DNA from: CAYWRO01 sp964460345
GTDB lineage: Bacteria; Planctomycetota; Phycisphaerae; Phycisphaerales; UBA1924
Assembly (NCBI GenBank): GCA_964460345.1
Contig: CAYWRO010000013.1
Location: forward strand, 1 to 63,548
DNA length: 63,548 bases
Direction: 5' to 3'
The translations under genes and the position numbers were made by a program. Position 1 is the stretch's first letter. Each line of letters begins with the position of its first letter. Shown here piece by piece: positions 24,870-33,683 of the stretch. The notes beneath the pieces were generated by a model. That model ran no database searches, was not told the DNA's origin, and was given only the letters and a program-made list of their open reading frames with translations.

Positions 24870-27800
24870 TCAGTCCCCAATGACGGCCTGCAGCCGCCGG
24901 CGTTCGGCGCGAGCCTCGCGCTCGGCCCGTTGAAGGTTGGCGCCCTCGCGGAAGTCGTGATCGGAACCGAAAAGCTTGCCGATGACGGCGCCGGTGGTGG
25001 CCAGCGGCCGCGTGCTCACATCGGGCTCGCTGATCGTGCCGCGCACCGTTGTCGTGACGATCTCGTTGCGCAGCGACTCAAAGACGTCCGACCAGATCGG
25101 GATCCGCAGGCGCGACATGGAGTTGAATGTGAAGTTCAGGCTCTTGTCGGCCCAGTTCATGCGCCCGGACCCTACGAGCGAAAGCGACTCGGCCAGCAGG
25201 GAGATGTGCTCAAAGTCAACATTGTCACCCCGCAGGAAGAACTCGGTCTGCAGGTAGTCCAGCGGATCAGCGCTCGGAAGCTGCAGATTGCTCAGTTGCA
25301 GCAGGCCCATCACGCCGGGCAGTTCAACGACGTCTCCGCCATTGATGCGCAGCGCGCCGCGCCCGGAGCGTGAGCCGGGATCGCCTGCCACCCCGCGCAG
25401 TGTGACCGTCGCGTCCATCAGCCCCCGGCTCTCATCGGTCGAGAGGACCGCCGCGGCCATGGGCTGGGCCTCCTGCCCCGTGCCGTCGAGGACCGGATCG
25501 GGCTGGCGGAAGTCGAGCTGCGCAAGCACGGGCGCGAAGCGCAGCCCCGTGACGCTGATGTCCGCTTCGTAGCGAAGCTCGTCGGCTTCGGTCATGTTAA
25601 GGCCGCTGATCAGCCCGCGCGCCGAAATGCGTCCCCCGTGACAGCTCGCCGAGGCCACCGGAATGACCAGGTTGCCGGGCACAGCGCCCGTGCGCAAGTA
25701 CACGTCCGCGTCGAGCAGATGCACGCCGGCGACACGCAGTTCGTCCGCCTGAACGGCCGCTTCGACGGCCAGGGTGTCGCCCACCTGCTCGGCGTCCAGG
25801 TTGACGCGCCCCGTGACATCGGTGATGGGAACGCCCGGGTCCATGCGCAAACCGGCGAAGCTCAGCACGCCTTGCACGCTCCCGCCAATCGGGGCGAGTG
25901 ATTCATTCAGATCCAGGCGCATTTCGGCGTCGTGGAAGCGCAGCCCATTGTCGAACGCCGCGTCGGTCTCCTCAAGCACCTGCCGCGTCCGCGGCGGGGC
26001 AAGAGCGAGAATGGCGGGCGTGAGCCCATCGGCGTTGAGCAGCACGCGGGTCTGGACCTGGTACGCGGGTGCATCCCCATCGCCGCCGGCACTCCAGCCG
26101 CCGTCGAACGCCGCGGTCCAGCCTTCACCCTGAATGCGGAGCCGATCGATGACACCCCCGTCCGGGCCGAACGTGACGCGGCCGCGCACCTGGGGAAGCA
26201 GAATGCGCTCGCCTCCCTTGCTGAAAGCGAGCGAACGCGGCGACGCTTCTCCGCTGACGAGAAGCTCGCCTCCCGCTTCCTTCCAGAACGTCGCTTCAAG
26301 ATCGACTTCGCCCGCCGGATCGATTTGCGTCCACGCGTCATCCGCCTTTTCACCGAAGGCGCGCCGAATCAGGCCGCCGATCAGGCCCGACTCCAGCCGC
26401 CCGTCGACAACGGCCGCGCGGGCGTCGGCCGCGAGGAGCGCTCCGGATGCAAGCTGGAGCGTGCCGTCGACGTGCACGCGCGTGGCGGGCTCCTCAGCGC
26501 CGGTCAGCACGGTCGTGACGTCCGCAATGAGGTCCTCGGCGCGGAACGTCTGGCGCTCATCGAACACCATCTGGAGGCGGCCGCCGCGTTGCTCCACGTT
26601 GAGCCGGCCCGGCGGGGTGTCGAGCGCCATGCCGCGGCCGTTGGTGGCGGCGACCGTCACGCGCACATCGCTTGTTTCGGTGCGGTCCAGCGCGACGTCG
26701 GCATCGATCACGCCGGCGGGTTGATACTTGCTGCGCAGCGTGCGCAACGTCGCCGCCGCTTCCGGGGAGACGATCGCGATGACCTCTTCAACCGGGGCGG
26801 TCAGGTCCAGTTGCTCCACCGAAGCGCGGACCCGCGCGAAGGCGCCGGCATCGGCGCCGAAGTCGCCCTCGTAGTTCAGCGTGATCGATCCCGCAGGCGT
26901 CGGGATCTCATCCGGCCGCAGCGGCACGCTCACGAGAGTTCCGCTGAGCGACCGAATCTGCACGTGATCGTTGTCGGCGTGGATCTGCCCGGAAGCGTCT
27001 TCCACGCGGAGACGCCGCTGCGCATCCACGGCCCCCGCGGGGTTCATTGCGAGCCTGTCGAACGTCACATCAACGTCAAACCACCCGTCCTCGTCACCCA
27101 GACCGCCGATTTGCGCTTCGGCGTCAACCGTGCCCTGGATCCCCAGCGACCGCAGCAGGTGCTGGATCGAGCCTGGCCGCGGCGTAGCCCGCACCGTCGC
27201 ATCCCCCGCGTCCGCCTCCGGATCCACGTCGCGGCCCGCTTCGGGGATGGCGCGGATCAGCAGGATGTCGACGGGAACGTCGGCGGCGGAGATGGTTATC
27301 TCCGCATCGTCTTCGCCGGAGCCGGCATCATCAGCGCCAATGCTTGCCTCGACGGTCGCGGCGCCGCCGTTGAGCGTGGTGAAGGCGCCTTCGAGCAGCG
27401 TCACGGTCTCGTCATGGACTCGCAGCGCCAGGTCAGAGGCGAGGATCGGCAGCGGGAACGGCTCCGGCAACAGGCCCACCGTTTCGTCGAACCGCACATG
27501 AACATCGGTGTCCCAGTCCTGATCAGGACGGTGTGTGATAAGGACCTGCGCGGTGGCGCGTCCGCCCGGATCGAAGACAGGCCGGCGGAGCTGCGCTTCA
27601 ACGCTCGCAAGGTGCGCACGAGCCGTCTCAATCACGTCCGGTTCGGCATCGCGGGCTTCCAGGCGGGCCAGATCCGTCCGTGCCTCAATCGCCGCGAGCC
27701 GTGCGGCGGCTGCATCCTGCGAACTCAGCACAAGCCCATCGGCGCGCAACTGCTCATACGCCGCCATGTCGAACAGTGCATCGAGGGCCCCGCGCCGGTT

Positions 27801-29333
27801 GCGCAGCGCCGCCGCCAGATGCTCATCGACGGGGACATCCACCGCGTCGATCTGAATGTCCACGTGCGCTTCGTCGCTGGGCGGCGCGATCAGGCCGGTC
27901 GCGTAGACGCGCGCCCCGCTGGGGCCGCGTCCCGTCAGGTTGACGATCTCGATCTGGTGATCGTCGAACTCGACGACGCCGCGGAGATCGGTGAGCTCGT
28001 ACGGGAACTTCTCGTGCGCGAATCGCGCCCGCCGCAGAACGATGGAGCCCTCGGTGGTGAACTCCCCGGCGCGTCCCGTCACAGAATCGGGCGCGCTGCG
28101 CTGGATGCGCACCCGGGCGTCGAGTTCCGCCGTGGGGCCGGAAAAGTCTTCAAAACGCCGCTGCACGACAGGCGGCATGAAGCGCAGCAGGCCGGGATTC
28201 TCGCCGATCACGAAGTTCTGCGTCGTAACCGTGCAGTCGATCGCAGCATTCAGGGAGGTGCCGTATGTGGTGAAGCTGACCTGCGAAGCCTCTTCCTGTC
28301 CCTCGATGAGCCCGACGAGGTCGGCGTGAATGCCATCGCGCGAGATCGCGATGCTTCCGTTCACATCGGTGAGCCCCAGCGGCCGGTCCGGTTCATCGGG
28401 CAGACCGGAGGGAATCGGCGCATCGAGCGCCACGTTGGTGGGATGAAACTCGACGCGAAGGCCGTAGACAGGGTCGTAGGTGAGCGTCGAACGCCGGACG
28501 CTGCCGCGGATGTTGAGACGTTCCCACATGCCGCGGAGGTTGGCGGGAACATCCTGCGGCCCCCATTCGGCCAGTTCCAGATCGTGCAGGTTGAGCGTGG
28601 CGGCAGGCTCGATCAGGTTGAGCCGGCCGTCCAGCATGAGCCGCCGCTCCGTCGCCGCCGCAGTTGCGGGGGTTGAAGGCTCGTGTGAGTCGCCGGGCAC
28701 GCGCTCGATCAACTGGATGACGTACTCGGGTTGCCCGCGATGGATCGGCATGAAGGAGCCGTCGACCTGCAGCGTCTTGAGGGCGGTGTACCGGCTCCCG
28801 ACGTGCTCGCCGAGTTCCAGGATCGCGCCCGGCGCATCGATCTTCGGCGGGGCGGGCGGGGTATCTCCCGGTTCGGCCGAGCCAAGCCCGTCGATGTTCA
28901 TGCTGCCGTCCGGCGCAACGCTGATGCGGCAGAGCGCGCCGTGCAGGCGGATCGTCTGCGGGCGCACCGTGCCGGTGTGCAGGTTCGACAGATCCATCTC
29001 GACGATCACGCGATCCGCGCGGAGCAACTCGCCGGCCTCGCTCTGGACTCCCGGAACGCGAAGGAGCACATCTCGCGCGGTCAGCGTGCCGTCAAACTCG
29101 AGGATGGTCGACGATGCGGAGAACTCGACGCCGAGCAGGCTCCTGAGCTGCCGGGCGGCCATCCACTCAACCGCCGGAGAGCGCATGCCGAGGACAATTG
29201 TCAGGGCCGCCGCCAGGGTGAGTCCGACCAGGATCCGAACCGCGAGCCGCGCACGTCGCCACCAGCCGCGACGACGCGACTGAGTCCCACCACCGATGGT
29301 GGACCTGGCCAGATTCCCGCTCCTACGCGGCAT
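24870..29333 (-). CDS. Giant AsmA-like envelope protein, 1487 aa
   Basis: One membrane anchor near residues 30-50 is followed by more than 1400 residues of beta-rich sequence with repeated hydrophobic/polar alternation. The last ~200 residues (LSNLQLPSADPLDY, a DVDFEHISLLAESLSLVGSG-like stretch, FTFNSMSRL, VRGTISEPDV) match the C-terminal region of AsmA-family proteins. This family, with TamB and YhdP, forms long bridge-like beta structures thought to carry phospholipids between inner and outer membranes. A periplasmic position is therefore expected, consistent with a diderm cell plan. The ATG at 29333 has only a GGGA upstream. An antisense frame of 914 codons lies inside and is not a gene. 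Confidence 0.85.
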   Translation of the reverse strand: MPRRSGNLARSTIGGGTQSRRRGWWRRARLAVRILVGLTLAAALTIVLGMRSPAVEWMAARQLRSLLGVEFSASSTILEFDGTLTARDVLLRVPGVQSEAGELLRADRVIVEMDLSNLHTGTVRPQTIRLHGALCRISVAPDGSMNIDGLGSAEPGDTPPAPPKIDAPGAILELGEHVGSRYTALKTLQVDGSFMPIHRGQPEYVIQLIERVPGDSHEPSTPATAAATERRLMLDGRLNLIEPAATLNLHDLELAEWGPQDVPANLRGMWERLNIRGSVRRSTLTYDPVYGLRVEFHPTNVALDAPIPSGLPDEPDRPLGLTDVNGSIAISRDGIHADLVGLIEGQEEASQVSFTTYGTSLNAAIDCTVTTQNFVIGENPGLLRFMPPVVQRRFEDFSGPTAELDARVRIQRSAPDSVTGRAGEFTTEGSIVLRRARFAHEKFPYELTDLRGVVEFDDHQIEIVNLTGRGPSGARVYATGLIAPPSDEAHVDIQIDAVDVPVDEHLAAALRNRRGALDALFDMAAYEQLRADGLVLSSQDAAAARLAAIEARTDLARLEARDAEPDVIETARAHLASVEAQLRRPVFDPGGRATAQVLITHRPDQDWDTDVHVRFDETVGLLPEPFPLPILASDLALRVHDETVTLLEGAFTTLNGGAATVEASIGADDAGSGEDDAEITISAADVPVDILLIRAIPEAGRDVDPEADAGDATVRATPRPGSIQHLLRSLGIQGTVDAEAQIGGLGDEDGWFDVDVTFDRLAMNPAGAVDAQRRLRVEDASGQIHADNDHVQIRSLSGTLVSVPLRPDEIPTPAGSITLNYEGDFGADAGAFARVRASVEQLDLTAPVEEVIAIVSPEAAATLRTLRSKYQPAGVIDADVALDRTETSDVRVTVAATNGRGMALDTPPGRLNVEQRGGRLQMVFDERQTFRAEDLIADVTTVLTGAEEPATRVHVDGTLQLASGALLAADARAAVVDGRLESGLIGGLIRRAFGEKADDAWTQIDPAGEVDLEATFWKEAGGELLVSGEASPRSLAFSKGGERILLPQVRGRVTFGPDGGVIDRLRIQGEGWTAAFDGGWSAGGDGDAPAYQVQTRVLLNADGLTPAILALAPPRTRQVLEETDAAFDNGLRFHDAEMRLDLNESLAPIGGSVQGVLSFAGLRMDPGVPITDVTGRVNLDAEQVGDTLAVEAAVQADELRVAGVHLLDADVYLRTGAVPGNLVIPVASASCHGGRISARGLISGLNMTEADELRYEADISVTGLRFAPVLAQLDFRQPDPVLDGTGQEAQPMAAAVLSTDESRGLMDATVTLRGVAGDPGSRSGRGALRINGGDVVELPGVMGLLQLSNLQLPSADPLDYLQTEFFLRGDNVDFEHISLLAESLSLVGSGRMNWADKSLNFTFNSMSRLRIPIWSDVFESLRNEIVTTTVRGTISEPDVSTRPLATTGAVIGKLFGSDHDFREGANLQRAEREARAERRRLQAVIGD

Positions 29334-29666
29334 TCATTCCCTGCATGTTGATTCGTCCGGTTCCACCCGAGTGCACAGAAAAACCCCCGCAACAGGTCAC
29401 CCCTGCGTGTGCCAACCGGAACGATTCCCCGGCTCGCCACAATCGCTCTGTGCAGGCCTCCAGCCCTGATGCAGGGCTCCCAGCCCTTTCAGACAAGCAG
29501 GCTCCCAGCCTGCCCCCGCGTGCCCCCTGCCCCAGCCCGTTGGGTCCGAATACGTCAGCCGTGCGGGGCTGGTTCTCGGCCCCACGTCCCCAAGAGCATG
29601 GCCGACCCCGCCCGATTTTGCAAGCACGGGTTCGGGATCACCGCCGCACACGCTCGAATTGCCCGC
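29334..29666. other. Gap with CTCCCAGCC palindromic words
   Basis: No gene is supported here. Between 29456 and 29513 the word CTCCAGCC/CTCCCAGCC occurs three times, and 29497-29513 forms a short hairpin (GCAGGC, TCCCA, GCCTGC). These look like small dispersed repeats. The promoter of the AsmA-like gene should also lie here but is not evident. Confidence 0.5.
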
Positions 29667-30587
29667 TCAGCCGCCCGCAGCCGGGTTGTCCACGCCGGCC
29701 TCCTCCGCCTCGGCCTGCTCGCCCGCGGCGGGCTCGCCAACCGTGGATTCGGCCGGGGCCGCGGCGGACTTGGCAGCCCGATCGGGGAAGCGGGTCCGTT
29801 CCATGCGCACGATCCACTCCTCAAGGGGCTCGAAGCGGAGCAGGTCGAAGGTGCGCTCACCGCCGTCCTTCAGATGGACCGTCACGTAAAACTTGTGCCA
29901 CCTGGTCTTGTCGAGATCTTCGATGTCGTCGGGCGTGAACGATGAGCCATCGGGCAGGATGAGACGCCGTTCCGATTCGTTCCACTTGTAACGCGTGCGG
30001 GCCGCCCTCAAGACAAGCCAGATCGGCCACGGCCACAGACCGAAGCACACGATGACGAGGCCCCACTGAAATCCGATGTCGAACTTCGAGTCCAGCGGCG
30101 CAGGCTTCTTGGCCGTGTCCCAGTACGCCTTCAACTCCGACCGCGTCTGGCTGACCAGGTCGTACTGCCTCTGCCCGCCCTCATCAAGGGTGAACGCCTC
30201 GCCGCGGCGGATGTCCCACGTCTTCGGCTCGCCGTCCGGGTCGGTGATGGGCAAAGCGAGCGTCTCGGCGTCCAGCCGCCAGAGACGGTCCATCGCGGCG
30301 AGAAACTCCAAGCGGGCGCGGTCTTCATCCGTCAGCGGCCGCTCGCCGGATTCAGCGCGCTCCTTCAGGTCGGTGAAGGTCTGCGCAGGGTTCTCAATCT
30401 TTGTGAAGGTGGGATGCGTCTCGAGGAACTGCATCAGACGGACGGCCGCATCTCGCTCGCCGCGCTTCGGGTACTTGATCAGCCCGTCGTACAGGCCGAG
30501 CAGGCCGAAGACCGGCAGTCCGATCAGGAAGATGGAGATCTTGAGGAGCCACTTGCGGCTCAGTCGCGTGGTCTGCACATCCGCCAT
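29667..30587 (-). CDS. Membrane protein of unknown function, 306 aa
   Basis: I do not recognise a family. The layout is a hydrophobic segment near residues 17-38, a ~150-residue hydrophilic region containing LKERAESGERPLTDEDRARL and EPKTWDIRRGEAFTLDEGGQ, a second membrane segment near 175-200 (GLVIVCFGLWPWPIWLVLRA), and a ~60-residue domain with YKWNESERRLILPDGSSF resembling a small PH-like beta domain. The C-terminal ~35 residues are Ala/Glu-rich and disordered. The ATG at 30587 is preferred because the hydrophobic segment follows directly; a weak GAGGG lies upstream. TAGACT is 34 nt upstream of the ATG. Confidence 0.72.
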   Translation of the reverse strand: MADVQTTRLSRKWLLKISIFLIGLPVFGLLGLYDGLIKYPKRGERDAAVRLMQFLETHPTFTKIENPAQTFTDLKERAESGERPLTDEDRARLEFLAAMDRLWRLDAETLALPITDPDGEPKTWDIRRGEAFTLDEGGQRQYDLVSQTRSELKAYWDTAKKPAPLDSKFDIGFQWGLVIVCFGLWPWPIWLVLRAARTRYKWNESERRLILPDGSSFTPDDIEDLDKTRWHKFYVTVHLKDGGERTFDLLRFEPLEEWIVRMERTRFPDRAAKSAAAPAESTVGEPAAGEQAEAEEAGVDNPAAGG

Positions 30588-30666
30588 ACGAACTTGCCCT
30601 CTTGAAGGAGAAAATCGGGGCAAAGTCTAGGGGCGAGCCATGCGCCGGCCGGGGCCGAAGCCAGGA

Positions 30667-31299
30667 TTACTCGATCCAGGCCAGCGCCGCGAGCCGGTCG
30701 ACGAGCCGCCGCGCTCCCGGGGCGTCGTCCGACAGGACCGGGTCTACGGCGAGCGTGCGGCGGTGTCCGGCGGCGACATACGAGATGATGTAGAGCCCGC
30801 GCCGAGGCATCGTCTCACTCGTGGGTGTTGCCGCGAGCTCTGAGGAAACTTCCTCCGGGTGGTGCTCCCGGAGCAGGCCGGATTCACGCAGGTCCCACCA
30901 GAGTCGGCGGTGTTCCTCGGCGCTGAGGCGGCGGGTCAGCGACGGATAGGTCTTGGGCGAGACGTCGCCCGACGTTGCTCGCAGCGACAGGTCCGGCTGA
31001 ACGAGGGCACGCATTGGACGCAGATAGCGGGGCTGCTGCTCATCGCGACCCTGGCCCGCGGGGGGCTGCCGCGGCTCTTGCCCGGCCCCGGTCCGGGAGG
31101 CGAGCTCCGGCCGCGTCGGGGCGTACACCGTCACGGAAAGGGTGAAGTCTGCGGGCGGGCGGTCGGCCAGGGCCCACGCCGGATTCACCTCGGCGGCCCG
31201 GCGCGTGCCGGCTTCCGGTCCGGAGCCGCAGGAAGCAACGCTCCCCGCGACGACAATCGCCGCCGTCAACCACGCCAGCTTTCGCCAGAACTCCAACAT
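30667..31299 (-). CDS. Lipoprotein of unknown function, 210 aa
   Basis: A hydrophobic N-terminus ends in the lipobox-like VASC with Cys24, so the mature protein is probably lipid-anchored. About 80 low-complexity residues precede a folded C-terminal part (LSAEEHRRLWWDLRESGLL, GLYIISYVAAGHRRTLAVDP), similar in layout to small lipoproteins of unknown role. TAAACT lies exactly 6 nt before the ATG and no Shine-Dalgarno is present, so a leaderless mRNA is likely. It diverges from pheT. Confidence 0.75.
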   Translation of the reverse strand: MLEFWRKLAWLTAAIVVAGSVASCGSGPEAGTRRAAEVNPAWALADRPPADFTLSVTVYAPTRPELASRTGAGQEPRQPPAGQGRDEQQPRYLRPMRALVQPDLSLRATSGDVSPKTYPSLTRRLSAEEHRRLWWDLRESGLLREHHPEEVSSELAATPTSETMPRRGLYIISYVAAGHRRTLAVDPVLSDDAPGARRLVDRLAALAWIE

Positions 31300-31373
31300 C
31301 CGGCGAGTTTACCCGCATGCCGTGGTCGACTCCTCATAAAGCAGCCGCCGCGTCTCGCGTATCCTTCCGCCCC

Positions 31374-33488
31374 ATGAACATTTCCGTCCGATGGCTTAAC
31401 GAATACCTGCGTCCTGCGGACGTGACCGCCTCCGGTGCTGAAGAGGTCCTCACCAACGTTGGGTTTCCCATCGAGGAGGTCGTCCAGCGCGATGACGGCG
31501 ACGTCATGCTCGATGTGGAGGTCACCTCGAATCGGGGAGACTGCCTGAGCCATGTCGGGGTGGCTCGAGAGATCGCCGCGGCGACGGCGCGCACGCTCGT
31601 CAAGCCGCATGTGCCGACGTCCGCGCCCGGGGCGGAGCCGGTCTCGAAGGTCGTGACGCTCGAGAACCGCATCCCGGCAGACTGCCCACGCTTCACCGTC
31701 CGCGTGATCAAGGGCGTCAAGGTGGGGCCGAGCCCGGAGTGGCTGGTCAGGGCCCTCGCCGCGGTCGGCCAGCGTTCGATCAACAACGTCGTCGACGTTA
31801 CCAACTACGTCATGTTCGAGTACGGACAGCCGAGCCACGTCTTCGACCTGGCCACGCTCGCGAAAGGAAAGGACGGTCGGCCTGGGTTGGTCGTCCGCCA
31901 CGCGGAGGCGGGCGAGCAACTCGAACTGCTCGACGGCCAGCGCGTGAAGCTTCGCGCCGGCGACCTCGTGGTCGCGGATCACCAGCGGGCGGTGTCGCTC
32001 GCCGGCATCATGGGAGGCGCCGACACGGAAGTGACTGAAAAAACCGTGGATGTGCTTCTTGAAGTGGCGACCTGGGCCCCGTTGAAGGTCCGCACAACCG
32101 CGCGGCGGCTGCGTCTCCGGACGGACGCCTCACACCGCTTCGAGCGCATCGTGGATCCTCGCACCATTGATGAGGCGGCTGCCCGTGCCGCGGCGTTGCT
32201 GGTGGAGCTTGCGGGCGGCACGCTGCTTGACGGTGCGCTCGACGAGGGCGCTGAGCCGGCTCCGCAGACCATCGTGCGCCTGCGCCCCTCGCGTTGTTTC
32301 ACCATCCTGGGGATTACCCTGGCCCTGGAGGAGATGGAACACCTGCTCCGCTCCCACGGCATCGACGTCGTCCGCAACGGTTCGGGCGAGGATGTGGTCT
32401 TTGAGTGCACCATCCCCGCGCACCGGCCCGACCTGACGCGCGAAATCGATCTGATCGAGGAAGTCGCGCGCACGCACGGGCTTGATGAACTGCCGATCCA
32501 TGAGAAGGTCGCCCTTCGCGTCGCGGCCCCGCAGACCAGCGAGCGCGCCAAGCGGGAGCTTGCCTCCACGCTCACGGGCATGGGCTTCTATGAAGCGATC
32601 ACCTTCACCTTCGTCTCGCAGAAGGCCGCCGAGCCGTTCCTTCAGCAGGGGCTGACGTCGCTGCAGGTCTGCGACGAGCGTCGCAAGGCGGAGCCGGTCG
32701 TCCGTCCAAGCCTGCTTGCCTCCCTGTTGGCCTGCCGAAAGGCCAACCAGGATGGGGGAGTCCACGCGGAGGGCGGGGTTCGGCTCTACGAAATCGCCCA
32801 GACGTTCGCCGCGGACACCTCCGGTCGCGAACGCGAGCGCACGGTGCTCGCCATGCTCGCCGATCTGCCCGGCCCGCTCGTCGCCGGCAGCGCCAAGTCC
32901 TTCGACCGCCAGCAGGCGGGATTGCGCCTCATTCGGGGCGCGATTGAGGCTGTGACCCACTCAATGGGGGGAGTCGCGGCAACCATCGAGATGGCTCCAG
33001 CGCCGGCTCCCTCGAGCGCCTGGGAAGCGGGCGCGACGGCCGAGGTCCGGCTCAACGGCAAGGTGATCGGGCATGCCGGCCTGATGAGCCGGGCCGTACT
33101 CGCCCAGCACGACCTGCGCGAGCCGATCGTCGCGGCGGAGCTCGCTCTCGCGGATCTGATCGAGCTGTATCCGCCGCGGGCGACCGTCGAGGCGCTGCCC
33201 GCCTTTCCCGGAATTGAGCGGGACATCTCCCTCGTTGTGGCGGAGGAAGTCACCTGGGCCCGCATTGAGCAGGTGCTTTCCGAGACGCCTCTGCCGCTTC
33301 TGGAGGGGCACGACTTCGTCGGCGCGTTCCGCGGCAAGCCGATTGAGCCCGGCCGCAAGAGCGTCACGATTCGGCTCCGGTTCAGGGATCCGGCCCGAAC
33401 GCTGCGCCACGAGGAGGTCGACCCGCAGGTGCAGACCTTCACGGCCGCGGCTAAGTCGCAAATCGCGGCGGAGCTTCGCGCCTCCTGA
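31374..33488 (+). CDS. pheT: Phenylalanyl-tRNA synthetase beta subunit, lacking tRNA-bind domain
   Basis: The 704-residue subunit pairs with PheS to charge tRNA-Phe. After about 40 N-terminal residues (MNISVRWLNEYLRPADV, VGFPIEEVVQ) the chain goes straight into VEVTSNRGDCLSHVGVAREI. In typical bacterial PheT a ~105-residue EMAP-type tRNA-bind domain lies between these points and is absent here. The B3/4 region (about 90-290), the B5 region (about 290-365), the catalytic-like core and the C-terminal FDX-ACB domain (PAFPGIERDISLVV to the end) remain. No frameshift is seen, so the loss looks natural. pheS is not adjacent. TATCCT stands 8 nt before the ATG without a Shine-Dalgarno. Confidence 0.95.
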   Translation: MNISVRWLNEYLRPADVTASGAEEVLTNVGFPIEEVVQRDDGDVMLDVEVTSNRGDCLSHVGVAREIAAATARTLVKPHVPTSAPGAEPVSKVVTLENRIPADCPRFTVRVIKGVKVGPSPEWLVRALAAVGQRSINNVVDVTNYVMFEYGQPSHVFDLATLAKGKDGRPGLVVRHAEAGEQLELLDGQRVKLRAGDLVVADHQRAVSLAGIMGGADTEVTEKTVDVLLEVATWAPLKVRTTARRLRLRTDASHRFERIVDPRTIDEAAARAAALLVELAGGTLLDGALDEGAEPAPQTIVRLRPSRCFTILGITLALEEMEHLLRSHGIDVVRNGSGEDVVFECTIPAHRPDLTREIDLIEEVARTHGLDELPIHEKVALRVAAPQTSERAKRELASTLTGMGFYEAITFTFVSQKAAEPFLQQGLTSLQVCDERRKAEPVVRPSLLASLLACRKANQDGGVHAEGGVRLYEIAQTFAADTSGRERERTVLAMLADLPGPLVAGSAKSFDRQQAGLRLIRGAIEAVTHSMGGVAATIEMAPAPAPSSAWEAGATAEVRLNGKVIGHAGLMSRAVLAQHDLREPIVAAELALADLIELYPPRATVEALPAFPGIERDISLVVAEEVTWARIEQVLSETPLPLLEGHDFVGAFRGKPIEPGRKSVTIRLRFRDPARTLRHEEVDPQVQTFTAAAKSQIAAELRAS

Positions 33489-33541
33489 GCCGGCGGGAAG
33501 CCCGGCCAGGGGCGAAACGGGTGGTGGGGGAAGGCGGTAGA

Positions 33542-33560
33542 ACCGCCGGCGGCCGGCGGT
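33542..33560. terminator. Hairpin after pheT
   Basis: ACCGCCGG, loop CGG and CCGGCGGT form a perfect 8-bp stem 54 bp past the pheT stop. No T-run follows, so terminator function is uncertain. Confidence 0.4.
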
Positions 33561-33683
33561 GTGCAAGATCTGCCCGGAAGTTCCGACTGACTGATCAGAC
33601 GCGTGGTCGACGGCGTACGGTGGGCCTGTGCCGCGCGTCGTGAGGCGGGTGGGGCCGGTGCGCCGAGCGAAGGGATTGCCTCC

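Noticed and set aside
25932..28676. Plus-strand open frame of 914 codons
   Set aside because: It is the antisense of the AsmA-like gene, Arg-rich and without any recognisable domain; long antisense frames are usual at this GC content.
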